From JAAFIW01 sp031414805 (lineage in GTDB: Bacteria > Pseudomonadota > Gammaproteobacteria > Burkholderiales > Burkholderiaceae_C), in assembly GCA_031414805.1 (NCBI GenBank), contig JANOQJ010000026.1:62001-126000 (forward strand): a DNA stretch of 64,000 nucleotides. Reading direction: 5' to 3'. The notes below the pieces were generated by a model. That model worked only from the letters and a program-made list of their open reading frames with translations. It ran no database searches and had not been told where the DNA came from. The first letter of the stretch is position 1. Each line of letters opens with the position of its first letter. This document shows, one piece after another, positions 56,701-64,000 of this stretch. Made by a program: the position numbers and the translations under genes.

Positions 56701-57593
56701 TGACGTGGCGCAGGAGCAATGCCCTGGCGGGTATCGGCCTGGCGCTGGCCGCCGTAGCCTGTTTTGCGGTGCTCGACACGACCACCAAATACGTCAGCGC
56801 GACAGTGCCAGTGCTGATGGCGCTGTGGTTTCGCTACGCGTTTCAGGCGGTAGCCAGTACGGCAGCCGTGTTGCCCCGGCGGGGCTGGTCTGCGCTAAAA
56901 ACAGCTCATCCGCGCTTTCAGTTGCTGCGTGGGTTGCTATTGCTGTTGTGTAGCCTGTTCTCGTTTTTCAGCCTGAAGTACATGCCGGTGGGCGAGTTCA
57001 CGGCCATTGTGATGATCACGCCGCTGGTGGTAACTCTGCTGGCCGCCACCCGGTTAAAAGAACGCGTATCAGCCCTGCGCTGGGCCCTGGTGACGGGTGG
57101 CTTCGCGGGCACGCTGGTCATCATCCGCCCCGGCAGTCAGGCGTTTGAGTGGACGCTATTGCTCCCGCTGGGCCTGGTCACCGCCAACGCCTGGTTTCAG
57201 GTGCTCACCAGCCAGCTGGCCAAAACCGAAGATCCGGGCGCGATGCAGATTTACACCGGCTGGGTGGGCACCCTGGCCGCATCAATAGCGCTGCCATTTG
57301 TCTGGACATCTGATCTGCCCTGGCAGCTATGGACGGCGATGCTGCTGGTGGGGTTTATGGGCACCGTGGGCCACTTTTTGCTGATCCACGCCTACGCGCG
57401 CGCCCCGGCGTCCACACTGACACCCTATCTGTATGCGCAAATTGGCTTTGCCATGCTGGGCGGCTGGCTGATTTTTTCGCACGTACCCGATGTGGTTTCG
57501 ACGGTCGGCATCGCGCTGATTGCGGTGTGCGGCGGCTTGGGGGCCTGGCTGGCTGTGCGGGAAAGTCGGGTCAAGGTGGAGGCGGTGGAATGA
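56700..57593 (+). CDS. DMT-superfamily (EamA) transporter
   Basis: Inner-membrane transporter of about 297 residues with ten hydrophobic helices in two EamA repeats. I start at ATG 56700 (MTWRRSNALAGIGLALAAVACFAVLDTTTKYV), which overlaps the PHP stop codon by 1 base; the upstream ATG at 56670 lies within that gene. EamA marks: FSLKYMPVGEFTAIVMITPLVVTLLA and HAYARAPASTLTPYLYAQIGFAMLGGWL. These proteins export or import metabolites, and the substrate cannot be read from the sequence. Confidence 0.88.
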   Translation: MTWRRSNALAGIGLALAAVACFAVLDTTTKYVSATVPVLMALWFRYAFQAVASTAAVLPRRGWSALKTAHPRFQLLRGLLLLLCSLFSFFSLKYMPVGEFTAIVMITPLVVTLLAATRLKERVSALRWALVTGGFAGTLVIIRPGSQAFEWTLLLPLGLVTANAWFQVLTSQLAKTEDPGAMQIYTGWVGTLAASIALPFVWTSDLPWQLWTAMLLVGFMGTVGHFLLIHAYARAPASTLTPYLYAQIGFAMLGGWLIFSHVPDVVSTVGIALIAVCGGLGAWLAVRESRVKVEAVE

Positions 57594-57619
57594 CGCGCAA
57601 ACCATGAATGCGGGGGCTA

Positions 57620-57743
57620 TTGAACGCAGAGGACGCGAAGGATTCGCAGAGGACGCAAAAGGAATGCACACGTCAAAATACCTTTCTCAACAGGTCTTCT
57701 TCTGCGTCCTCTGCGTCATCTTTGCGTCCTCTGCGTTCAAAAA
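57620..57743. repeat. Inverted-repeat element (GAACGCAGAGGACGC family), copy 3
   Basis: TTGAACGCAGAGGACGC plus CGCAGAGGACGC on the left is mirrored by TGCGTCCTCTGCG and GCGTCCTCTGCGTTCAA on the right. It fills the gap between the transporter and Sua5/YciO-like genes, about 55 kb from the two copies in the ugp operon. Confidence 0.88.
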
Positions 57744-57750
57744 TTGACCC

Positions 57751-58386
57751 ATGTCCCAACTCTTTGAAGTCCACCCCGACAACCCGCAACCCCGCCTGCT
57801 CAAGCAAGCTGTGGGGCTGCTGGCGCGCGGCGGTATTGCTGCGGTTCCCACCGACTCCAGCTATGCCCTGGTCTGCCACCTGGACGACAAAGCCGCTGCC
57901 GACAAGCTGCGCCAGATTCGCGGTGTAGACGACAAACACCACCTGACTCTGTTGTGCCGCGACTTGAGCGAACTGGCCAACTACGCGCGGGTGGACAACC
58001 GGCAATACCGGCTGCTCAAATCCGCTACGCCGGGTGCCTACACCTTCATTCTGGAGGCCAGCAAAGAGGTGCCACGCCGTGTGAGCCACCCGCAGCGCAA
58101 AACCATTGGCCTGCGCGTGCCAGAGCACCGGGCCTTGCAGGCGCTGCTGGAATTGCACGGTGCGCCTCTGTTGGCAACCACGTTGATTGCGCCCGGCGAG
58201 ACCGAACCGCTGAACGATGCGCAAGACATCCGTGCGCGCTTCGAGCATCAACTGGCGGCTGTGCTCGACGCGGGTGCCTGCCCCAGCCAGCCCACCACCG
58301 TGATTGACCTGACCGAGATGGCAGGCGGCGGCGAACCGGTGGTCGTGCGCGCAGGTCGGGGAAGTCTGGCCGCCCTAGGCCTGTAA
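57751..58386 (+). CDS. Sua5/YciO/YrdC-family protein (threonylcarbamoyl-AMP synthase-like)
   Basis: 211 residues of the YrdC fold. GGIAAVPTDSSYALVCHLDD, IRGVDDKHHLTLLCRDLSELANYARVDN, PGAYTFILEASKEVPRR and KTIGLRVPEH are YciO-subfamily blocks. True YrdC/Sua5 has K-R-x-x-x-x-P; here the equivalent is VDDKHHLTLLC, as in YciO. YciO proteins bind similar nucleotides, but their role in tRNA t6A formation is less certain than that of TsaC. The start lies 8 bases after the hairpin element. Confidence 0.88.
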   Translation: MSQLFEVHPDNPQPRLLKQAVGLLARGGIAAVPTDSSYALVCHLDDKAAADKLRQIRGVDDKHHLTLLCRDLSELANYARVDNRQYRLLKSATPGAYTFILEASKEVPRRVSHPQRKTIGLRVPEHRALQALLELHGAPLLATTLIAPGETEPLNDAQDIRARFEHQLAAVLDAGACPSQPTTVIDLTEMAGGGEPVVVRAGRGSLAALGL

Positions 58387-58445
58387 TTCTTTCCAACTCA
58401 CTTTTTCTTCATAGTTGACAAAAACAGTCTGACACAATCACCGCC

Positions 58446-59114
58446 ATGGATTTTTCAAATTTGATTCAAACGGTGGCGATTTATGCGCTGCCGGTGCTGT
58501 TTGCCATCACCATTCACGAAGCGGCGCACGGTTACGCCGCGCGTCATTTTGGTGATAACACCGCCTATGCACTGGGCCGTATCACGCTGAACCCGCTCAA
58601 ACACATCGACCCCGTGGGCACCATCCTGATGCCGTTGATGCTGTATTTCGCCACTTCAGGCGCGTTTTTGTTTGGCTATGCCAAGCCGGTTCCTGTCAAT
58701 TTCGGGCAGTTGCGCAACCCCAAGCGGGACATGATCTGGGTGGCGCTGGCCGGACCTGCATCCAACTTCATTCAAGCCATTGGCTGGGCTGTTTTGCTCA
58801 CCGTGTTGGTTGGCACCGGGGTAGACGAACGCTTTTTCATCGAAATGGCGCGTGCCGGTGTGTTGACCAACCTGGTGATGTGGGCCTTCAACCTGTTTCC
58901 TTTGCCACCGCTGGACGGCGGTCGCATCCTGGCGGGTGTGTTGCCTCGCCAACAGGCGCAGTGGTTGGACCGGATTGAGCCGTACGGGTTTTTCATTGTG
59001 ATGGGCTTGGTGATTGCGGGTGTGGTCGGCAGTCTGTGGCTGCGGCCCCTGATGTCCGTCGGCTCGACGGTTATTGGTTTTATGTTGTCGCCTTTGAACG
59101 CCATCCTGCAGTAA
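58446..59114 (+). CDS. Site-2 protease family membrane metalloprotease (M50)
   Basis: 222 residues with about five to six hydrophobic segments. The zinc motif is ITIHEAAHGYAA (HExxH) near residue 24. The distal Asp lies in NLFPLPPLDGGRIL near residue 157, the NPxDG-like site. It resembles the short, PDZ-less M50 proteins often found next to trpS in betaproteobacteria, as here, where trpS starts 7 bases later. The substrate is unknown. Confidence 0.92.
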   Translation: MDFSNLIQTVAIYALPVLFAITIHEAAHGYAARHFGDNTAYALGRITLNPLKHIDPVGTILMPLMLYFATSGAFLFGYAKPVPVNFGQLRNPKRDMIWVALAGPASNFIQAIGWAVLLTVLVGTGVDERFFIEMARAGVLTNLVMWAFNLFPLPPLDGGRILAGVLPRQQAQWLDRIEPYGFFIVMGLVIAGVVGSLWLRPLMSVGSTVIGFMLSPLNAILQ

Positions 59115-59120
59115 CGCGCC

Positions 59121-60410
59121 ATGACCACCACCCGCATTCTGACCGGCATCACGACCTCCGGCACACCGCATCTGGGCAATTACGTGGGCTCCATCCGCCC
59201 CTCGGTTCAGGCCAGCCGCACGCCAAATACCCAGTGTTTTTACTTTCTGGCCGACTACCACGCCCTCATCAAGGTCGACGACCCGGCGCGTATCCAACGG
59301 TCGACCCTAGAGATTGCTGCTACGTGGCTGGCTGCCGGGCTTGACCCGGATAAGGTTTTTTTCTACCGCCAGTCCGACATTCCTGAAATCCCCGAACTGA
59401 CCTGGTTTCTGACCTGCGTGACCGGCAAGGGCGTGCTCAACCGCGCCCATGCCTACAAAGCCGCCGTTGATAAAAATGCGGCAGCGGGTCACGACACCGA
59501 TACCGATGTAACCGCCAGTCTCTTCATGTACCCGGTGCTGATGGCGGCGGACATTCTGATGTTCAAGGCGCACAAAATTCCCGTGGGCCGCGACCAGATT
59601 CAGCACATTGAAATGGCGCGCGATATGGCCGCCAGTTTTAACCACTTGTATGGCGACCATCTGGTACTGCCCGAAGCGGTGATTGAAGAGTCTGTCGCCA
59701 CGCTGCCGGGGCTGGACGGCCGCAAGATGAGCAAGAGCTACGACAACACCATTGCGCTGTTTGCGCCGCGCGAACAAATGCGCAAGCAGATTGCCGGCAT
59801 CGTGACCGACTCCAAAGCGCCCGGCGAACCCAAAGAAGTTGAAGGCTCAGCGCTCTTTCAGATTTACCAGGCTTTTGCCAGCGCACCGGAAACACAGAGC
59901 TTGCGAGACGCCTACGCACACGGCATCTCCTGGGGCGATGCGAAGCAATTGCTGTTTGAGCGCGTGGACCGCGAGATTGCACCGCTGCGCGAGCACTACG
60001 AGTCGCTGATGAACGACCCCGCGAAGATAGAAACCACGTTGCTGCAAGGTGCTGAAAAGGCCCGTGAGCTCTCACACAGTCTGATGTCGCAGCTGCGCCA
60101 GGCGGTGGGGTTGCGCGCGTTGGGCGGGCCAACGGCCACGCCTGCCAAGACACACAACAAGTCGGCGCTACCTGCCTTCAAGCAATACCGCGAAGCGGAC
60201 GGTCTGTTTTACTTCAAATTAGTTGAACCCCAGGGCACCGTATTGCTTCAAAGCCTGGGGTTTGACTCACCGCGCGACGCCGGGCGTGCGATTGGCCAAC
60301 TGCAGCAACTGGGTGCAGACGCCCTGCCCGGCTTGCAATCACGCCTGAGCGCCCAAGATGGTATTTCACCCGAGCAAATTCAGGCAGCTCTAAAGCTGCT
60401 CAGTCACTGA
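59121..60410 (+). CDS. trpS: Tryptophan--tRNA ligase
   Basis: Charges tRNA-Trp. It is a class I synthetase of 429 residues. The HIGH-type motif is TSGTPHLGNYVGSIRP near residues 11-26 and the KMSKS motif is GRKMSKSYDNT near residue 200. The length exceeds the ~330 residues of E. coli TrpS because of a C-terminal extension (from ~residue 345, YREADGLFYFKLVEPQGTVLLQSLGF) found in some proteobacteria. It is closely spaced after the M50 protease gene and before a response regulator. Confidence 0.96.
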   Translation: MTTTRILTGITTSGTPHLGNYVGSIRPSVQASRTPNTQCFYFLADYHALIKVDDPARIQRSTLEIAATWLAAGLDPDKVFFYRQSDIPEIPELTWFLTCVTGKGVLNRAHAYKAAVDKNAAAGHDTDTDVTASLFMYPVLMAADILMFKAHKIPVGRDQIQHIEMARDMAASFNHLYGDHLVLPEAVIEESVATLPGLDGRKMSKSYDNTIALFAPREQMRKQIAGIVTDSKAPGEPKEVEGSALFQIYQAFASAPETQSLRDAYAHGISWGDAKQLLFERVDREIAPLREHYESLMNDPAKIETTLLQGAEKARELSHSLMSQLRQAVGLRALGGPTATPAKTHNKSALPAFKQYREADGLFYFKLVEPQGTVLLQSLGFDSPRDAGRAIGQLQQLGADALPGLQSRLSAQDGISPEQIQAALKLLSH

Positions 60411-60426
60411 CGTTTGGAGACCCACG

Positions 60427-61020
60427 ATGAACATTTTTGTAATTGACGACCACCCCCTGATGCGCGAAGCCATTGTGATGCTGCTGCGCCGCATGAACTC
60501 CACGGCCAACGTCGTGGAAATTGATCGTCTGGGCGGGGTTGAGGCGGCCATCAAAAAACACGGGGATCCCGAGTTGATCTGCTTGGATTTGAAACTGCCA
60601 GACGCAGTGGGCACCTCGGGCGTGCGCGACATGAAAGCGCGGTTTCCCGGCATTCCGCTGGCGGTGCTCTCGGCCTCGCCTGCCGCCGAATGGGACGATG
60701 CGTGTATTGATGCCGGGGCTGATATCTATATCGAGAAATCGGCTGGTGCCACCGAAATCACGGCAGCCCTGCGCGCGCTGCTACAAGAAGACAGCGGATT
60801 TGATGACGTTGCGCCCACCGACAACAAACTGTCCAAACGCCAAAAACAGCTCATCATCATGCTGGATCGTGGCCTGTCCAATCGCGACATTGCGACCGAA
60901 CTGGGGATCAGCGAACACACGGTGAAAGTCCATCTGTGGCGGCTGTTTCGCAGGCTGGACGTCAAAAGCCGCACCCAAACCATTCACTACGCACGCACCC
61001 ACGGTTTGCTGGGTGGCTAA
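60427..61020 (+). CDS. NarL/LuxR-type response regulator
   Basis: 197 residues. The receiver domain has VIDDHPLMREAI and phospho-acceptor Asp in LICLDLKLPDAVG near residue 56. The usual Thr/Ser and Lys are in LAVLSASPAAEWDD and IYIEKSAGA. The C-terminal LuxR helix-turn-helix is LSKRQKQLIIMLDRGLSNRDIATELGISEHTVKVHLWRLFRRLDV. No partner kinase is adjacent, so it is an orphan here. It starts 16 bases after trpS and may share its transcript. Confidence 0.93.
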   Translation: MNIFVIDDHPLMREAIVMLLRRMNSTANVVEIDRLGGVEAAIKKHGDPELICLDLKLPDAVGTSGVRDMKARFPGIPLAVLSASPAAEWDDACIDAGADIYIEKSAGATEITAALRALLQEDSGFDDVAPTDNKLSKRQKQLIIMLDRGLSNRDIATELGISEHTVKVHLWRLFRRLDVKSRTQTIHYARTHGLLGG

Positions 61021-61032
61021 ACAGGCGACCTT

Positions 61033-61078
61033 TTAGCTATTTAATTGATAGCTGCTTGAGCAGTATTCATAAGGGTTT
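61033..61078 (+). repeat. Dispersed TAGCTGCTTGAGCA repeat, copy 15
   Basis: Forward copy between the convergent regulator and M20 peptidase genes. Confidence 0.88.
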
Positions 61079-61107
61079 AGGCCTCTTTTGGTCTGATTTA
61101 GGCATTG

Positions 61108-62403
61108 CTACAGCCCTTTGCCCCGCGCCACATCCATCACCACCCGCGCCGCCAAGTACAACCTGGCCTCCACCGTCTCCAGCAGCACGTATTCGTTGTC
61201 AGCGGTGTGCCCGCCAAAGCCCTGCAAGCCAAAACGCTCTACCACAGCCGCCTGGGTTTTCAAAGCGGCAAATGCAGCATCAGTACCGCCGCCTTCGGGC
61301 TGGTCGTCCACCACCAGTTGACGGCCGAGCTCAGCGTAAATGGTTTGCGCATGTGCAGCCAGTTTCCGGTTGGCAGCGGTCACTTCCAGCGGTGGGCGGC
61401 GGCGCTCGAAGTTCACGGTGACTTTGGCGTCTGGCAACAACTGTTTTTTGGCCCGCTCGCGCACCGTGGCTTCAATGCCGTCGTAGTCGGCTACACGCAG
61501 CACGCGCACATCGGCCTGCGCAGTCGCGTAGGCCGGAATCACGTTGCGGTTGGTGCCCGACTGTGAGACCGTCCAGTTCAGCTTCAGGCCTTTGTCGTTT
61601 TGCGACAAGTCACGCATTTGCATGATTTGGTGCGACAGCTCATACAGCGCATTCACGCCGCGCTCAGGCGCTGCGCCTGCGTGCGACGCCCGGCCTTCAA
61701 TTTTCAATTCAACAGAGGCAATACCGCTGGTAGCCAGCGACAGCTTGTCGCTGTTGACGCGTGAGGCTTCAAATGACAGCACGGCATCGTGCTCGCTACC
61801 GGCTTTCGTCAGCTCCGCACGCGAACCCGGCGAGCTGATTTCCTCGTCGCCATTGACCAGCACCGTGAGCGTGCCGTACTCGTTGAAGTTGAGCGCTTTG
61901 AGCATGGCCACCACATGCACCACCATGGCCACACCCTGCTTGTCGTCGGAGATGCCCAGGCCGTAAGCCTTGTCGCCATCAATACGAAACGGCTGCTTGG
62001 CCGCCATGCCTTTGGGGTAGACCGTATCGATGTGCGCAATCAACATGATGCGTTTGGTGCCCGTGCCCTTGAACGTGGCCTTGACCATGCGGCCAATTTT
62101 TTCGGGTGTGTCCATCATGCGGTAGTTGGTGGCTTCTTGTGGTTCGATGAACTGCACCTGCCCGCCCAGCGCTTTGAGCTTGTTGGACAACAGCTCGGTA
62201 GCCTGTTGAATACCTTCAAAGTCGCGGCTGCCGGTTTCAATGTCAACAAACTCTTTGAGTGAATCCAGCAGCGGCTGCTTTTGGGCTGCGGCGGCACGCT
62301 GCACGGCCACATCGAGCGAGGGGGCGAGCTGGGCGTAGGCGGGGTTGGCCAGCCAGCTCGTGCAGGCCAGCGCTGCACTGATCAGAAAGTGGGATCTTTT
62401 CAT
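61108..62403 (-). CDS. Exported M20 metallopeptidase, carboxypeptidase G2-like
   Basis: 431 residues from ATG 62403 (MKRSHFLISAALACTSWLAN...), which gives a signal peptide and a GGAGACA Shine-Dalgarno. The longer frame to 62529 adds 42 residues without signal character and overlaps the divergent gene. Two-zinc ligands: MLIAHIDTVYPKG (His), YGLGISDDKQGVAMV (bridging Asp), NGDEEISSPGS (catalytic Glu-Glu), LSFEAS and GFGGHTADNEYV (His). The layout and many blocks (ASHAGAAPERGVNAL, LSLATSGIASVEL) resemble carboxypeptidase G2 of Pseudomonas, which removes C-terminal glutamate from folates. The actual substrate is not shown. Confidence 0.88.
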   Translation of the reverse strand: MKRSHFLISAALACTSWLANPAYAQLAPSLDVAVQRAAAAQKQPLLDSLKEFVDIETGSRDFEGIQQATELLSNKLKALGGQVQFIEPQEATNYRMMDTPEKIGRMVKATFKGTGTKRIMLIAHIDTVYPKGMAAKQPFRIDGDKAYGLGISDDKQGVAMVVHVVAMLKALNFNEYGTLTVLVNGDEEISSPGSRAELTKAGSEHDAVLSFEASRVNSDKLSLATSGIASVELKIEGRASHAGAAPERGVNALYELSHQIMQMRDLSQNDKGLKLNWTVSQSGTNRNVIPAYATAQADVRVLRVADYDGIEATVRERAKKQLLPDAKVTVNFERRRPPLEVTAANRKLAAHAQTIYAELGRQLVVDDQPEGGGTDAAFAALKTQAAVVERFGLQGFGGHTADNEYVLLETVEARLYLAARVVMDVARGKGL

Positions 62404-62482
62404 CGGGTGTCTCCTGTTGTACGGGCTGTCAGGATAGCGCGGCGGAATCTGGTGGGGGTGACGCGATGGGTACAGTCGTGGC

Positions 62483-63001
62483 ATGCCGCACACCCCACCG
62501 AAAGCATCCACAAGCCATGCTCCCACCATCGCATTGCGTGATCCCCAACCGGGCGATTTAGGCTGGGTGATTCAACAGCACGGCGAAATCTACGCGCGCG
62601 AATACGGCTGGAATAGTGAGTTTGAAGCGTTGGTGGCGGGCATCGTGGCCGGCTACATCAAGAACCTGCAACCCGAGTGGGAGCGCTGCTGGATTGCGCA
62701 ACTGAACGGCCAGCGGGTCGGCAGCGCCTTCGTCGTGCGCAAAAGCAAAACCGTGGCCCAGCTGCGCATGCTGATCATCACGCCGCAGGCGCGCGGACTG
62801 GGTCTGGGTGGGTGGCTGAGCGACGAATGCATCCGCTTTGCACAGGACAAGGGTTACCGCAAGCTGGTGCTATGGACCAACAGCTGTCTAAGCGCGGCGC
62901 GGGCCATCTATGCAGCGCGCGGATTTGTTTTGACGCACAGCGAAGCCCACCACAGCTATGGCCACGACCTCGTGGGCGAAACCTGGGAACTCAAGCTGTG
63001 A
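62483..63001 (+). CDS. GNAT-family N-acetyltransferase
   Basis: 172 residues. The acetyl-CoA-binding motif is LRMLIITPQARGLGLGGWLSDECIRFA near residues 95-121 (Q/RxxGxG/A form) and the final beta-strand region is LWTNSCLSAARAIYAARGFVLTHSE. It resembles the C-terminal GNAT half of MarR-GNAT fusions (HGEIYAREYGWNSEFEALVAGI), here without the regulator half. The acceptor substrate is unknown. It is divergent from the M20 peptidase gene. Confidence 0.9.
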   Translation: MPHTPPKASTSHAPTIALRDPQPGDLGWVIQQHGEIYAREYGWNSEFEALVAGIVAGYIKNLQPEWERCWIAQLNGQRVGSAFVVRKSKTVAQLRMLIITPQARGLGLGGWLSDECIRFAQDKGYRKLVLWTNSCLSAARAIYAARGFVLTHSEAHHSYGHDLVGETWELKL

Positions 63002-63030
63002 GCCTGGTTTGTATTATTGAGGTAAATCGG

Positions 63031-63078
63031 CCTGTAGCCCTTGTAAATACTGCTCAAGCAGCTATGCATTTCATAGCA
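63031..63078 (-). repeat. Dispersed TAGCTGCTTGAGCA repeat, copy 16
   Basis: Reverse copy between the acetyltransferase and effector-binding protein genes, close to consensus. Confidence 0.9.
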
Positions 63079-63169
63079 ATTGATATCGTGCAAGTACTAC
63101 GCAACTGCGCAAGAAACGTCCGGTCCCCGGTTTTAGATTAAGGGCTTCTCAACCCTACCGGAGCCCTTC

Positions 63170-63625
63170 ATGCAAACCACCCCCCAAACCCACGCCATCC
63201 GCATCATCGGCATCGAGCTGCGCACTTCCAACGCAGTTGCCGCGCAAACCATTCCGCCTGCCTGGCAGCGCTTTTTCGAGCAAGGCGTGCTCGCGCAGAT
63301 TCCGGGCAAGCTGACCGATGAGGTGTATGCCGTCTACACCCACTTTGAGAATGCGGGCCTGAACAACGAAGGCCTTTACTCGCTGATCATTGGCGCGGCA
63401 GTCAACAGCGCGCAAGAGGTACCCGCTGGCATGACGCACACCGTCATGCCAGCGGGCCCGCGCGCGGTGTTTGAGGTGCCCCAAGGCCAGCCCCAGCAGG
63501 TTGGCGCCGTGTGGCAAACCATCTGGCAGCGCCATGACCTGGCCAAGACCTTTGTGGCCGACTACGAGCGCTACGGCGCCGATGGCAAGATTGACATTCA
63601 CATCGGACTCACGAACCAAAAATGA
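63170..63625 (+). CDS. GyrI-like / AraC effector-binding-domain protein
   Basis: 151 residues forming a single GyrI-like (SOUL/BmrR-type) small-molecule-binding domain: IIGIELRTSNA, PAWQRFFEQG, VYAVYTHFENAGLNNEGLYSLIIGA, RAVFEVPQGQPQQVGAVWQTIWQ and AKTFVADYERYG. The last block holds the conserved Glu. It overlaps the AraC-type regulator by 4 bases (ATGA at 63622). In related proteins this domain is the C-terminal half of an AraC activator, so here the sensor may act in trans or bind the same ligand. Function inferred. Confidence 0.85.
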   Translation: MQTTPQTHAIRIIGIELRTSNAVAAQTIPPAWQRFFEQGVLAQIPGKLTDEVYAVYTHFENAGLNNEGLYSLIIGAAVNSAQEVPAGMTHTVMPAGPRAVFEVPQGQPQQVGAVWQTIWQRHDLAKTFVADYERYGADGKIDIHIGLTNQK

Positions 63626-64000
63626 ACGCCGCTCACGGTTGGACCGACTACCACGCGCGCATGAGCCGCGTGATCGCCCATGTGTACGAGCACCTGGACC
63701 AGCCGCTGGACTTGAACCACCTGGCAGAAGTAGCCCACCTGTCGCCCTATCACTGGCACCGCGTGTACCAGGCGCTGCATGGCGAAACCCTGGCCAACAC
63801 GGTACGCCGCCTGCGCCTGCACCGCGCCAGTGCCTACCTGGCCAACACGGCGCTGCCGGTAACGCAAATCGCCAGCCGTTGCGGTTACCCCAACGTGCAA
63901 TCGTTCACTCGCGCGTTTCGTACGTTGTATGGCGCAAGTCCGGCGCATTACCGCCTGCACGGCAGCCACGCTGAGTTTCGGCGCGGGCAGGCCTGTATCA
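63622..64000 (+). CDS. AraC-family transcriptional regulator (3' end outside window)
   Basis: Open from ATG 63622 to the window edge, 126 codons. It encodes an N-terminal AraC DNA-binding domain: IAHVYEHLDQPLDLNHLAEVAHLSPYHWHRVYQALHGETL and VTQIASRCGYPNVQSFTRAFRTLYGASPAHYR, the two helix-turn-helix motifs. AraC proteins with the DNA-binding part first (Rob/MarA-like) often carry a GyrI-like ligand domain after it, so more sequence is expected downstream. It is translationally coupled to the effector-binding gene. GTACGTTGTATGGCGCAAG near 63920 shows the usual PxxYR-type end. Confidence 0.88.
   Translation, partial: MNAAHGWTDYHARMSRVIAHVYEHLDQPLDLNHLAEVAHLSPYHWHRVYQALHGETLANTVRRLRLHRASAYLANTALPVTQIASRCGYPNVQSFTRAFRTLYGASPAHYRLHGSHAEFRRGQACI

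Noticed and set aside
1..64000. tRNA or rRNA genes, transposases, integrases, att sites and riboswitches
   Set aside because: None could be supported by reading both strands; the accessory pockets carry no recognisable mobility gene.

Overview
The window is a 64 kb piece of a GC-rich proteobacterial chromosome. Gene content and order (ugpBAEC, alaT-hom-thrC, Mth938-bcp-phoH, polyhydroxybutyrate catabolism, a type IV pilus-style chemotaxis operon) point to Betaproteobacteria, order Burkholderiales. A dense family of short repeats with the core TAGCTGCTTGAGCA (16 copies here) is one I associate with Rhodoferax/Polaromonas-type Comamonadaceae. The genus is an inference.

Layout. 1-6109: glycerol-3-phosphate uptake (ugpB, cut by the window edge, then ugpA, ugpE, ugpC), a small lipoprotein and a glycerophosphodiester phosphodiesterase. 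6144-11000: an accessory pocket with a nucleotidyltransferase-fold gene behind an inverted repeat, a convergent KAP-type P-loop NTPase fused to a formylglycine-generating-enzyme-like domain, and the broken 3' end of a second nucleotidyltransferase gene. 11076-23966: a minus-strand locus that looks dedicated to extracellular polyhydroxybutyrate (PHB) use: a sigma-54 activator, a near-consensus sigma-54 promoter with two palindromes upstream of it, a substrate-binding protein, a secreted PHB depolymerase, LivGFHM-type transporter genes, a 3-hydroxybutyrate oligomer hydrolase, a second binding protein and an alpha/beta hydrolase. 24110-25250: an unrecognised gene followed by a decayed 5' fragment resembling the activator gene. 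25335-33527: thrC, hom and alaT, with about 4 kb of accessory genes (VapBC-type toxin-antitoxin, a TPR protein with six near-identical 48-residue repeats, and an AAA-type ATPase) wedged between thrC and hom.

33582-36499 carries Mth938-like, Bcp peroxiredoxin and PIN-PhoH genes. 36591-44267 is a Pil-Chp-like chemosensory operon (two response regulators, CheW, a chemoreceptor with a large sensor, a hybrid CheA). The CheA gene contains an in-frame copy of the dispersed repeat. 44460-50444 holds acyl-CoA dehydrogenase, a membrane-dipeptidase family protein, thiolase and a FadJ/FadB-type multifunctional enzyme (fatty acid beta-oxidation). 50604-54091 is an unusual three-gene envelope module (periplasmic-binding protein, binding-protein/VWA fusion lipoprotein, XpaC-like membrane protein). 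54180-61020 is mostly housekeeping (YpfJ-type metalloprotease, pyroglutamyl peptidase, PHP phosphatase, DMT exporter, Sua5/YciO, site-2 protease, trpS, a LuxR-type regulator). 61108-64000 has a carboxypeptidase G2-like peptidase, a GNAT acetyltransferase, a GyrI-like effector-binding protein and the start of an AraC-type regulator.

The strongest leads are the sigma-54-controlled PHB use and uptake locus; the ATPase/TPR pair next to VapBC inside the threonine operon; the KAP-FGE fusion beside a nucleotidyltransferase; the binding-protein/VWA module; and the repeat family, which has entered coding sequence at least twice and twice flanks an accessory gene together with a duplicated gene fragment. 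No rRNA, tRNA, CRISPR array, transposase or integrase was seen.
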